From a virus, in the IMG/VR virus record IMGVR_UViG_3300042889_001346, positions 1-44,541 of that record: 44,541 bases of DNA; one strand, given 5' to 3'. A model generated the notes under the pieces. That model saw nothing but the letters and a program-made list of their open reading frames with translations, was not told where the DNA came from and ran no database searches. Below, in pieces: positions 36,826 to 44,282 of this stretch (the first letter of the stretch is position 1; each line of letters starts with the position of its first letter). The position numbers were made by a program, and so were the translations under genes.

Positions 36826-37229
36826 AAGAGTTATTTTTATTAAGAGGATTACCTGGATCAGGTAAATCAACATTAGCAGAATCTTTAACAGGAGGATCTT
36901 TTTTTGAAGCAGATCTTTTTTTCTTAGATGAGAAAGGAGAGTATAGATTTGATGCTTCTAAATTAAAAGACGCTCATAAGTGGTGCCAAGATCGTGTAGA
37001 AGCTATTATGAAAGGATTTGGAGCACATATACACCCAGCAAACAGGATTGTAGTGTCGAATACATTCACTCAGGAATGGGAAATGCAACCATACTTTGAT
37101 CTAGCAGAAAAATACAGATACAGAGTTTATTCTTTGATTGTAGAAAATAGACATGGAGGAGTAAACGAGCATGGAGTCCCAGAAGAAAAATTAGTACAAA
37201 TGAAAAATAGATTCGAAATAAAATTATAA
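36822..37229 (+). CDS. P-loop polynucleotide kinase-like protein
   Basis: 135 residues. Walker A RGLPGSGKST (about 8-17) starts an AAA_33/PNK-type kinase domain; a later FEADLFFLD and VVSNTFTQEW correspond to the base-catalysis and lid regions. The 3'-phosphatase half of T4 Pnkp is missing. It would phosphorylate 5'-OH ends of cleaved RNA so that the ligase downstream can seal them. Small P-loop proteins with other substrates are possible, but the RNA ligase 100 nt downstream favours RNA repair. Confidence 0.75.
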   Translation: MKELFLLRGLPGSGKSTLAESLTGGSFFEADLFFLDEKGEYRFDASKLKDAHKWCQDRVEAIMKGFGAHIHPANRIVVSNTFTQEWEMQPYFDLAEKYRYRVYSLIVENRHGGVNEHGVPEEKLVQMKNRFEIKL

Positions 37230-37232
37230 GAA

Positions 37233-37325
37233 ATGGAATTTTGGAAAGTATGGTTAATAGTAGTGTCTTTATGGTACATAGGTTTTAAATTGCATGATAT
37301 TTTAAATGAACTTAAAAAGAAATAA
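37233..37325 (+). CDS. Single-pass membrane peptide (30 aa)
   Basis: ATG 37233 to TAA 37323-37325, fitting exactly between the kinase and ligase genes (gaps of 3 nt). FWKVWLIVVSLWYIGF forms a membrane helix followed by a charged tail. Confidence 0.5.
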   Translation: MEFWKVWLIVVSLWYIGFKLHDILNELKKK

Positions 37326-37328
37326 AAA

Positions 37329-38456
37329 ATGGAAAATCAAAATAGTGTTTGCTTTGTAGCAACAATCAAAGAAGTAAAAGCAATCGAAGGAGCTGACAAC
37401 ATCGAACAAGTAGTTGTTGGAGGATGGAATGCTATTACCAAAAAAGGTGAATTTAAAGAAGGTGACTTAACAGTTATTGCAACTACGGATGCAGTAATTC
37501 CAGAAGCATTTTCTGAAAAAATGGGAGTTACTTCTTATCTAAGAAAAGGAGGTAGAGTAAGAACTGTAAAATTAAGAGGAGTTTATTCTGAATGTCTAAT
37601 CATTCCAACCAAATACATTCCAGGATATGGAGACAGATACCAAGATGGAGATGACATGATGGAAAAATTTGGTATTGTAAAATACGAACCACCAGTTAAG
37701 CAAATTCAACTTGCTTCAGGTAGAAAAATTAAATGGAGAGACAATCAAAACTTCCATATCTACTACAAATTCCCAAACCTTAAAAACGTAGCAGGAATGT
37801 TTACTGAAGAAGATTTAGTAGAAATTACTAGAAAGGTTCACGGTACAAATGCTAGATACGGTATTGTAAAGAAAGGTAAATTATCATTCTGGGATAAAGT
37901 AAAAAAATTCTTTAGACTAGCTGATGAATGGATTGACTATGAATACATTTATGGATCTCATAACTGTGAAAAAGGAAGTGACTCTCAAGGATTCTATTCA
38001 ACTGATGTTTGGAGAACAATCGCTGAAAAGTATAACATCAAAGAAAAACTTTGGAGTTATATTAAAAACAGAAATATTGAAATAGGTGAAGGTATTATCC
38101 TATACGGAGAGATTTACGGAGCAGGTATTCAGAAAAACTATGACTATGGTTTGACTGATATTGAGTTTGCAGGGTTTGATGTGAAACTTAAAGGAGAATA
38201 CGTAAGTACATATGATGCTTGGGTTTTAATTGAAAACCATTTAAAATTACCTTATGTAGAGGTTTTACATTATGGGGATTGGACACAAGAAATCCAAGAT
38301 AAATTTACATTCAACAACTTCATTGAAGGAACTAAAGTACCACATGAAGGAATTGTAATTAAATACTTCACCGGTGAACGTCAAAAGGTAGCAAAGGTAA
38401 TCAATCCAGACTATTTGATCTACGGAGAGAAGAATGATGTAGGAGATTCTCACTAA
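37329..38456 (+). CDS. RNA ligase with N-terminal OB-like domain (Rnl5/DRB0094-like)
   Basis: 375 residues. An N-terminal ~115-residue region (VVVGGWNAITKKGEFKEGDL, then RVRTVKLRGVYSECLII) resembles the OB-type module that precedes Deinococcus-type RNA ligase. The nucleotidyltransferase domain has motif I KVHGTN (Lys169), an IIIa-like ILYGEIYG, motif IV HEGIVIKY and motif V AKVINPDYL. This covalent AMP-lysine ligase would seal 3'-OH/5'-phosphate RNA nicks, most likely tRNAs cut by host defence nucleases. A composite terminator-promoter follows. Confidence 0.85.
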   Translation: MENQNSVCFVATIKEVKAIEGADNIEQVVVGGWNAITKKGEFKEGDLTVIATTDAVIPEAFSEKMGVTSYLRKGGRVRTVKLRGVYSECLIIPTKYIPGYGDRYQDGDDMMEKFGIVKYEPPVKQIQLASGRKIKWRDNQNFHIYYKFPNLKNVAGMFTEEDLVEITRKVHGTNARYGIVKKGKLSFWDKVKKFFRLADEWIDYEYIYGSHNCEKGSDSQGFYSTDVWRTIAEKYNIKEKLWSYIKNRNIEIGEGIILYGEIYGAGIQKNYDYGLTDIEFAGFDVKLKGEYVSTYDAWVLIENHLKLPYVEVLHYGDWTQEIQDKFTFNNFIEGTKVPHEGIVIKYFTGERQKVAKVINPDYLIYGEKNDVGDSH

Positions 38457-38466
38457 AATAATTGTT

Positions 38467-38494
38467 AAAAGAGTTGCTAGTTCAACTCTTTTTT
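38467..38494 (+). terminator. Rho-independent terminator of the repair operon, embedded in the next promoter
   Basis: AAAAGAGTTG/CAACTCTTTT, 10 pairs around CTAGTT, followed by more T. It is the clearest composite element: the promoter TTG is the last three bases of the 5' arm. Confidence 0.85.
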
Positions 38495-38504
38495 CATATA
38501 TTTA
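38474..38504 (+). promoter_or_regulatory. Promoter TTG-N20-TATATTTA
   Basis: TTG 38474-38476, TATATTTA 38497-38504 followed by GGTATAAT; 26 nt before ATG 38530. Confidence 0.78.
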
Positions 38505-38529
38505 GGTATAATAATTAAACAAAAAGGTT

Positions 38530-39090
38530 ATGTATTACAAATTTAATGAACAGACACTGTTACCAGAAAAAGTTAAATTGACCAACAAGTCATTACTAGG
38601 ATTCGGAGCAGCAGTAGGATTACTATTAGTATTTGGATTTACATCTAATCCAGCTAATGAAGTACAGAATCTTTCTCAGGAAGAGAAATTGATTGTAGTT
38701 AGAGAATATAACGAGTTTAGTGAGACTAAACTAATTGAAAAGATTACAGAGTTAAATTTTAAGTATCCTTATATTATTTTAGCACAAGCTAAATTAGAAT
38801 CAGGGCATTTTAAATCAACTATCTTTCTAGAGAACAATAACATGTTCGGTATGAAAGAAGCTAAGTTAAGAGCTAATTTAGCAAAAGGAACAAATAGAGG
38901 TCATGCGTATTATGAAACATGGCAAGAATCAGTTATCGATTATGCTTTATACTATTCATCTTACTTAAGAAGTATTAAAACTGAAGGAGAGTATTTTGAA
39001 TACTTAAGACAGAATTATGCTGAGGATTTAACTTACGTTCAGAGATTAAAAGAGATAATTAAAAAAGAAGAATTAAAAAATAAATTCTAG
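38530..39090 (+). CDS. Membrane-anchored glucosaminidase (GH73-like), endolysin candidate
   Basis: 186 residues. A membrane segment (about 22-39, SLLGFGAAVGLLLVFGF) precedes a glucosaminidase-type domain with AQAKLESGHFKSTIFLENNN (catalytic Glu about 79), MFGMK and YETWQESVIDYALYYS, the usual FlgJ/LytG arrangement. It would cleave GlcNAc-MurNAc bonds of peptidoglycan. The signal-anchor form suggests a SAR-like endolysin or a membrane-held lysis enzyme; no holin gene is next to it. Confidence 0.8.
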   Translation: MYYKFNEQTLLPEKVKLTNKSLLGFGAAVGLLLVFGFTSNPANEVQNLSQEEKLIVVREYNEFSETKLIEKITELNFKYPYIILAQAKLESGHFKSTIFLENNNMFGMKEAKLRANLAKGTNRGHAYYETWQESVIDYALYYSSYLRSIKTEGEYFEYLRQNYAEDLTYVQRLKEIIKKEELKNKF

Positions 39091-39091
39091 T

Positions 39092-39709
39092 ATGGAAGAT
39101 TTTTTTGAAGATTTAAAAAACCAACCAAGACCAAACTTCTTTAGAAGAATATGGCTGTGGTGGGAGCATGACGGAAAGTATTATCACAAATACTTCATAC
39201 AAGGAGTAAAGAACATTGTCTATTGGTTTCCAATCATCTGGAAAGACAGAAATTGGGATGGACATTACATCTATGAAATAATGAAGCATAAATTGAAAGC
39301 TCAAGCCAATTATATCGGTAGAAGAGATTTTCATACAAGAGCACAACAAGACGCTCGTAGAATGAGACTATGTGTTAAATTAATTAAAGCATGTCAGGAA
39401 GAGCCTTACTCAATGGAGTATATGGATTACCATAAAGACAGAGTTTGGTTTACTGATTGTGAAGACAGACCAGGATCATCTTTATATAATTCAGAAGAGG
39501 TATGGGAAAATTATGATGAGTTCTTTAAAAAGTATCCTTTAGTTTATAAAAGAGTATTAAAAGGTGAAGGGCCATTTACTCTAGATGGTAGAGATGAATC
39601 TGAAATGAAAAGAATCATTGCAATGAGCATTGCACATATAAATCAAGATAGGGCAAGAAAATTGCTATTTAAAATAATGGAAGAAAATATTGAAGGATGG
39701 TGGGATTAG
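39092..39709 (+). CDS. Unknown Trp/His-rich protein (205 aa)
   Basis: Rich in Trp, Tyr, Arg and His (RIWLWWEHDGKYYHKYF, DRNWDGHYIYEIMKHKLK, FHTRAQQDARRMRLC). No domain recognised. It shares an operon with the glucosaminidase (1-nt gap). Confidence 0.6.
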   Translation: MEDFFEDLKNQPRPNFFRRIWLWWEHDGKYYHKYFIQGVKNIVYWFPIIWKDRNWDGHYIYEIMKHKLKAQANYIGRRDFHTRAQQDARRMRLCVKLIKACQEEPYSMEYMDYHKDRVWFTDCEDRPGSSLYNSEEVWENYDEFFKKYPLVYKRVLKGEGPFTLDGRDESEMKRIIAMSIAHINQDRARKLLFKIMEENIEGWWD

Positions 39710-39849
39710 TAATAGTATCAGTAGTAGCAGCAGCTTTTATAATAGCAGTAGGACTGTGGGTAGAAGGAATTGATTACATGAATACAAATCATCCAGACTA
39801 CAAAGGAGAAGATTTATTTAACGAAGAAAAAGAAGATGCTAAGACATAG
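39697..39849 (+). CDS. Small membrane protein (50 aa), overlapping both neighbours
   Basis: ATG 39697 lies inside the end of the upstream gene; TAG at 39847-39849 lies inside the next one. N-terminal helix GLVIVSVVAAAFIIAVGLW, then an acidic tail. Overlaps of 13-14 nt on both sides suggest coupled translation. Confidence 0.5.
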   Translation: MVGLVIVSVVAAAFIIAVGLWVEGIDYMNTNHPDYKGEDLFNEEKEDAKT

Positions 39850-40246
39850 AATATACTTAGACGACGTAAGAACACCAGTTGATCCAACTTGGATCGTGGT
39901 AAGAAATTACGAAGAGTTTGTACAAAAGGTACAAGACTTAGGACTGGAAAACATTGATATAATTTCATTAGATCACGATTTAGGACCTTCGGCAATGGCT
40001 GAATGGCACTCAAACGTGTATCACAATTATGAATTAAATTATGATAACATTGAAGAGAAAACTGGAATGGATTGCACTAAATGGCTGGTGGATAAATGGT
40101 TGGACGGAGCTCCTGTTGTTGATGTTGTAATACATTCTGCAAATGCTGTGGGGAGTGCTAACATGATGGGGTACATAAACAACTACAGACATATCCACAG
40201 ATTACCTCAGAATTGTGTAAGAGTACAAATTGAACATACAGTATAA
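39836..40246 (+). CDS. cREC-like receiver-domain protein (cyclic-phosphate processing)
   Basis: 136 residues. IYLDDVRTPVDPTWIVVRNYEEF and IDIISLDHDLG match the receiver-like domain described in predicted cyclic-phosphate-processing systems tied to RNA repair (Asp-Asp in the first motif, DHDLG in the second). TGMDCTKWLVDKW and IHSANAVG follow at the expected spacing. With no phosphatase domain on the phage kinase, this protein may help clear 2',3'-cyclic phosphates from broken RNA. That function is from family prediction, not proof. Confidence 0.7.
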   Translation: MLRHRIYLDDVRTPVDPTWIVVRNYEEFVQKVQDLGLENIDIISLDHDLGPSAMAEWHSNVYHNYELNYDNIEEKTGMDCTKWLVDKWLDGAPVVDVVIHSANAVGSANMMGYINNYRHIHRLPQNCVRVQIEHTV

Positions 40247-40249
40247 GTT

Positions 40250-40606
40250 ATGATAGGAGGAGCACAACCAAAAGTATTACTAACTCAAACTGAGGAAGGT
40301 ACATTTGATCTAGATGAAGCATTTAAGTCCATATTTGGTAAAGAATTAAAACCAAACTACAAATTAGTAAGAGAAAGAGACGGTCTAACTAAAACATCAG
40401 TAGGAGTAAAATGGTTAGAGTTTAACGAGGAAGGAAGGTATAAAGCAGACTTTGAAGACATTGCTGTTGGAAGAAGTTTATTAATGTCTCCATTCGGACC
40501 TTCATTTACTTGGCAAACAACTCTAGTAACAGAGATTGTAGAGCAAAGAGAAGATTATATTAAATTTAATACAGAAAATAGTAACTACGAATTATTTAAA
40601 ATATAG
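40250..40606 (+). CDS. Unknown protein (118 aa)
   Basis: Charged alpha/beta protein with FDLDEAFKSIFGKELKPNYK and a C-terminal EIVEQREDYIKFNTEN. It resembles no family I can name. Same operon, 3-nt gaps. Confidence 0.55.
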   Translation: MIGGAQPKVLLTQTEEGTFDLDEAFKSIFGKELKPNYKLVRERDGLTKTSVGVKWLEFNEEGRYKADFEDIAVGRSLLMSPFGPSFTWQTTLVTEIVEQREDYIKFNTENSNYELFKI

Positions 40607-40609
40607 ATT

Positions 40610-40840
40610 ATGATTTGGATATTATTACTTTACGTTTTACCACTAGTACTTAGTATGTTAGTGGCATATTTCCTAATAAAAAAAGAAGGAGGGTCAGTAA
40701 AAGACTTTTTAGAACCACTTCCTTTTTTATTCATTCCTATAATGAACATTGCAGCCTTAGGAGCAGGGTTAGTTATTTTTATTGAGAAATTTTTAGAAGA
40801 AGATGAATCTTGGCAAAACTTTAAAAACAAAAAACTATAA
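40610..40840 (+). CDS. Two-pass membrane protein (76 aa)
   Basis: Helices at about 2-22 (WILLLYVLPLVLSMLVAYF) and 40-60 (FLFIPIMNIAALGAGLVIFI), then an acidic tail. The stop overlaps the next ATG by one base. Function unknown; size would allow a holin-like role. Confidence 0.55.
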   Translation: MIWILLLYVLPLVLSMLVAYFLIKKEGGSVKDFLEPLPFLFIPIMNIAALGAGLVIFIEKFLEEDESWQNFKNKKL

Positions 40841-41556
40841 TGAGAATAACAGTACTATCAGACACACATACAAGACATGGATTGATTCCTATGGAAGATT
40901 TACCTGGAGGTGATCTTCTTATTCATGCTGGAGACATAATGAATTCAGGGTACAACAAGAACGACATCTGGGATTTCTGTCATTGGTTCCAATCTCTAAA
41001 GCAATACCAAGACAAAGTATTCATAGCAGGTAACCACGATCGAATGTTTGAAAATCATCCTGAGGATGTAAAGGAATGGGTAGACAAGTTTGGAGATATA
41101 ATCTATCTTCAAGATGATGACTTAGTACTATACGGAGATGGTCCAAATGGAGATTCTCCTCAAGACAATATTCGCATTTACGGATCACCTTGGCAACCGG
41201 AATTCTATTCTTGGGCATTCAATTTACCAAAAAATGGAATTGAAATAGCAGGTAAGTGGGAAGGTATTCCTGACAACACAGACATCTTGGTTACACATGG
41301 TCCTTCATTTGGAACTCTAGATACAGTAGCAGGAAGACCTTGGGACGGATTAGGATGCGAATTGTTAGCTCAAAGAATTGAAATTATTAAACCAAAGATC
41401 CATGTATGTGGACATATTCATTCAGGATATGGTTATGAGTTTAAAAATGGTACTCACTTCTTTAATGCATCAGTATTGGATGAGGCTTACGAGTACACTC
41501 AAAAGCCAATGACGTTTGATTGGGACAAGGAAACAAATACAGTAAAATTTATTTAA
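40840..41556 (+). CDS. Second metallophosphoesterase (MPPED-like)
   Basis: 238 residues. Motifs SDTHTRHG (about 6-13), IHAGDIMN (about 28-35), AGNHDR (about 64-69), VTHGPS (about 147-152) and CGHIHSGYG (about 189-197) are complete. The HAGD/GNHDRMFE pattern fits the MPPED1/2-like branch active on cyclic phosphodiesters. It lies in the same region as the cREC-like protein, kinase and ligase. Confidence 0.85.
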   Translation: MRITVLSDTHTRHGLIPMEDLPGGDLLIHAGDIMNSGYNKNDIWDFCHWFQSLKQYQDKVFIAGNHDRMFENHPEDVKEWVDKFGDIIYLQDDDLVLYGDGPNGDSPQDNIRIYGSPWQPEFYSWAFNLPKNGIEIAGKWEGIPDNTDILVTHGPSFGTLDTVAGRPWDGLGCELLAQRIEIIKPKIHVCGHIHSGYGYEFKNGTHFFNASVLDEAYEYTQKPMTFDWDKETNTVKFI

Positions 41557-41562
41557 GAAAAG

Positions 41563-41593
41563 TTGGCTCTTCGGAGCCTTTTTCTTATCTTTA
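41563..41593 (+). promoter_or_regulatory. Promoter TTG-N20-TATCTTTA
   Basis: TTG 41563-41565, TATCTTTA 41586-41593 followed by AGTATAA; 18 nt before ATG 41612. Confidence 0.75.
41565..41583 (+). terminator. UUCG-capped terminator inside the promoter spacer
   Basis: GGCTC-TTCG-GAGCC then TTTTTC. The stable tetraloop hairpin lies in the 20-nt spacer of the same promoter. Confidence 0.75.
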
Positions 41594-41611
41594 AGTATAA
41601 TTAAAAAGGTT

Positions 41612-41848
41612 ATGGAAGATCAAGGTACATTATTAGAACAAGCATCATTTATATTCTCACAAGATGCTAATTGTTTATCAGACAGGGATGAGTATGAATC
41701 TTTAGAGATAGAAGCACGTTCAAGTATAGGAATTGATAGAGACGAGGATTGTTTCTTTATACTAAAAACAGACAAATGGTCAGTAGGTTCAATAGAGGAA
41801 CTAGAAACATTATTTGATAGAATAAAACAAGTAGTAATTAAAAAATAA
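41612..41848 (+). CDS. Unknown acidic protein (78 aa)
   Basis: Strongly acidic (DRDEYESLEIEARSS, DRDEDCFFILKTDKW). Compact, no membrane segment, not recognised. First gene behind its promoter. Confidence 0.55.
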   Translation: MEDQGTLLEQASFIFSQDANCLSDRDEYESLEIEARSSIGIDRDEDCFFILKTDKWSVGSIEELETLFDRIKQVVIKK

Positions 41849-41853
41849 AGGTT

Positions 41854-42201
41854 ATGATATTCAAAAGATTTTTCAAGTACACACCAACACAGCAAGAGCA
41901 ACAATTCATAGATATTGTTACTAAATTATTAGCACATCCTAAAACATCTTTAAGGATGACACCTCTAACAGATAAGTATTTTCTTATCAATGAGCAGAAA
42001 CATTACTATGTTTTGCTAAAAGAGAATGGAATTCAGATTACTAACTCTAAGTTTTCTTTTGCAAAGTCTTTGCATTCAAAAGCTTATGATATGATCATAA
42101 AAATAATTCATGCTCACATGGAAGAGAATAGACAAGCCTTAGAAGACAAACTATTTGTAAATGAAACAAATATGCTGGATACAGTATTAACAAGCTTATA
42201 G
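41854..42201 (+). CDS. Unknown basic protein (115 aa)
   Basis: Basic N-terminus (FKRFFKYTPTQQEQQ), a LLAHPKTSLRMTPLTDKYFLI strand region and a helical end. Not recognised; 5 nt after its neighbour. Confidence 0.55.
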   Translation: MIFKRFFKYTPTQQEQQFIDIVTKLLAHPKTSLRMTPLTDKYFLINEQKHYYVLLKENGIQITNSKFSFAKSLHSKAYDMIIKIIHAHMEENRQALEDKLFVNETNMLDTVLTSL

Positions 42202-42203
42202 TA

Positions 42204-42533
42204 ATGCAAAGACTTGAAAAATATTCTGAGAGATTTGATAATGATAAATCTCCAATAGGCAACTCAGATACTTGGGGTAAGAGGTTAGTTGAAGATAAAA
42301 ATCCTTACATAGGATCATTTCTTCTTAAGAATGGATTTTCAAAAGATGTACTTGATAACAATGTATACCATAATCTAGAATGCATTATAACAGTTCTAGA
42401 TGAATGCTATCAGATTGACTTTGATCATCCAGAGTATGGAGCTGTTTCAACCTACACAGACTCCTATTCAATTATACATTTAGTAGGAATTTTAACCTGG
42501 AATGATTTAATAGATAGAAATTATATAAAATGA
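42204..42533 (+). CDS. Unknown protein (109 aa)
   Basis: Mixed charged protein (ERFDNDKSPIGNSDTWGKR; later ITVLDECYQIDFDHPEYG). It overlaps the next start by 4 nt. Not recognised. Confidence 0.55.
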   Translation: MQRLEKYSERFDNDKSPIGNSDTWGKRLVEDKNPYIGSFLLKNGFSKDVLDNNVYHNLECIITVLDECYQIDFDHPEYGAVSTYTDSYSIIHLVGILTWNDLIDRNYIK

Positions 42534-42748
42534 AAAAAACATTATTGACAGTGACGGTGAATGGAAATGAAATTGCATTTGTAAAAGATAGAGAACATTA
42601 TTTTATTCATTGGGGAGAACAAGGAAAGCCTAGAGCAGTAAAGAAGATAACAACTCCAACTGGAAGAAAGCCTTCACAAAAATCAGCACACAGACAGTTC
42701 CTAGAAGCAGTAAAAGCGACTAAAGTATTAAAATTCAGCAGACTATAA
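42530..42748 (+). CDS. Unknown basic protein (72 aa)
   Basis: Opens with a beta-hairpin-like LLTVTVNGNEIAFVKDREHYF and ends very basic (TPTGRKPSQKSAHRQF). Possible nucleic-acid binding; not recognised. Shares one base with the next gene. Confidence 0.55.
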   Translation: MKKTLLTVTVNGNEIAFVKDREHYFIHWGEQGKPRAVKKITTPTGRKPSQKSAHRQFLEAVKATKVLKFSRL

Positions 42749-42942
42749 TGGCAGCACTAACAGATAATAAGTACGATGTATACAATTGGATAGAAAAAGT
42801 AATTGATTCTTGTACTACTTATTTTCATTTTAAGAGTGTAGATGCTCTTATAACAAACTTCGATAGAGTATATGATGATTGGGAATTAACAGGAAAATTA
42901 TTAGTTTACTCAAGTCATAAATACTATAAAACAAAAAGATAA
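42748..42942 (+). CDS. Unknown protein (64 aa)
   Basis: Hydrophilic, Tyr/Asp-rich, no motif. Its stop is immediately followed by the next ATG (zero gap), consistent with a tightly packed operon. Confidence 0.5.
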   Translation: MAALTDNKYDVYNWIEKVIDSCTTYFHFKSVDALITNFDRVYDDWELTGKLLVYSSHKYYKTKR

Positions 42943-43257
42943 ATGAGAGCACAGAAGATAAAAGTAAATAAGATTATCAAGGAGTATAAAGAAGCAACCA
43001 ATAGAGAAATTTGGGAAGGAGTTAGAGATAATTTTACTTTTGGATTCATAGGAGCAACTCTAGTAGTATTCATTGCAACAAAGACAGACCTTGCAGTATT
43101 GCTAGGATATCTAGCCTACTACTTCTTTGTAGGTAAAATAGTTAACCGTCCAAAGTACGTAACAGATTTAGGAAAGCTAATAGTATTTCCATTCCCTTCA
43201 GCACTTGGAGCATTTACCGGGTATAAATTAAGTTACATTTTATTACAGTACATATGA
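42943..43257 (+). CDS. Membrane protein (104 aa)
   Basis: A basic cytoplasmic N-terminus of ~33 residues, then three hydrophobic segments (FTFGFIGATLVVFIA, LAVLLGYLAYYFFVG, and a last one around LIVFPFPSALGAF...YILLQYI). Unknown role. Overlaps the next gene by 4 nt. Confidence 0.6.
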   Translation: MRAQKIKVNKIIKEYKEATNREIWEGVRDNFTFGFIGATLVVFIATKTDLAVLLGYLAYYFFVGKIVNRPKYVTDLGKLIVFPFPSALGAFTGYKLSYILLQYI

Positions 43258-43592
43258 ATTTTATAATAGGTTTTAGCTTTGGAGTACTAGCACAAATACT
43301 TACATTTGTTCAACTACAGGGACAATTCAGATGGGAATGGTTCAAGCAACATCCATGGGCAGTTTCATTGATGGGAGTACCAATCTCATTTCTTTATATT
43401 ATGTCTGTAAAGTATATGGTATCACATTTTGGAGGAGAGTTATGGCCTTCAAGACTAATGGGATTCTCAATCGGAGCAATAGTATTTAGTTACATGGCAC
43501 ATTTATGGTTTCAAGAACCATTCACCCTTAAGACACTTATATGTCTTGGATTAGCTTTTGCAATAATGATGGTTCAATTATTTTGGAAATGA
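43254..43592 (+). CDS. Four-helix membrane protein, EamA/SMR-like half transporter
   Basis: 112 residues with four membrane helices (about 1-22, 33-55, 64-85, 91-111) and SLMGVPISFLYIMSVKYMV, the layout of a single EamA/SMR unit. Such small proteins occur in large phages and may act as dimers. Transport substrate unknown. Stop and next start overlap (ATGA). Confidence 0.6.
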   Translation: MNFIIGFSFGVLAQILTFVQLQGQFRWEWFKQHPWAVSLMGVPISFLYIMSVKYMVSHFGGELWPSRLMGFSIGAIVFSYMAHLWFQEPFTLKTLICLGLAFAIMMVQLFWK

Positions 43593-43819
43593 TACAACTT
43601 AAATCTACAGACAGAATACATGGAGTATATGAGGTGTATTTTAGTGAAAAAAGAATAGGTACCTTCCTTATACAGGAGGATGGATACTACGGATTCTATA
43701 CAGAAAGTGACTCTGGATACTGGAGTTCATATGCTTTAAGGCTTATAGCAGATAAGTTAGATGAAATGAATAAAAAGTGGGATGATCAAGTAAAAAAAGA
43801 TATAGGTAATGGAAAGTAA
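43589..43819 (+). CDS. Unknown protein (76 aa)
   Basis: ATG 43589 overlaps the previous stop, preferred over an upstream in-frame start. Aromatic, beta-rich start (GVYEVYFSEKRIGTFLI, YYGFYTESDSGYWSS), helical end. Not recognised. Confidence 0.55.
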   Translation: MIQLKSTDRIHGVYEVYFSEKRIGTFLIQEDGYYGFYTESDSGYWSSYALRLIADKLDEMNKKWDDQVKKDIGNGK

Positions 43820-44258
43820 ATTAGAAACATGTCATCACTGCGGTGAAGAAAAAGAAAATTGCTATCACGGATTTATAACAATGTGTATCCCTATTCCTGA
43901 AATGGAAGAAAAGATTAATAAGTGGAATCTGATTGATGCTTATAAAAGCTACGAAAAGGAATGGATGTTAGAAAATCCTCCATTTGCTGGTCCTTATACT
44001 GATACTTGCCTAACTCAGGAAGAATTTAATAGTAAAATAAAAACAGACTCAGAATTTTCACTGGAATGGTTTACCAATAAATGGTTTAACAATTTAGAAA
44101 GAGAAGATCTTACTGAGGAAGAACTAGAAGAACTAGATAAGCTTTCTTTATATGATCAGATGTTAAACAGTATTGGAAGAGGAGTTCAATGTAATGACTG
44201 CGGAAAGAAAGAATCAGAGCTTTATGAAAAATATTACCCAAAACATTTGGTACCTTAA
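43809..44258 (+). CDS. Putative zinc-binding protein (149 aa)
   Basis: An N-terminal CHHCGEEKENC and a C-terminal CNDCGKKE give two CxxC knuckles that could form one zinc site; the middle is an acidic helical region (EEELEELDKL). Role unknown. It ends in the promoter of the last gene. Confidence 0.6.
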   Translation: MESKLETCHHCGEEKENCYHGFITMCIPIPEMEEKINKWNLIDAYKSYEKEWMLENPPFAGPYTDTCLTQEEFNSKIKTDSEFSLEWFTNKWFNNLEREDLTEEELEELDKLSLYDQMLNSIGRGVQCNDCGKKESELYEKYYPKHLVP

Positions 44259-44277
44259 AATAAATTTACTATATTAA
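44247..44277 (+). promoter_or_regulatory. Promoter TTG-N20-TATATTAA
   Basis: TTG 44247-44249 within the previous gene, TATATTAA 44270-44277, 6 nt before ATG 44283, leaving little or no leader. Confidence 0.7.
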
Positions 44278-44282
44278 AAACT

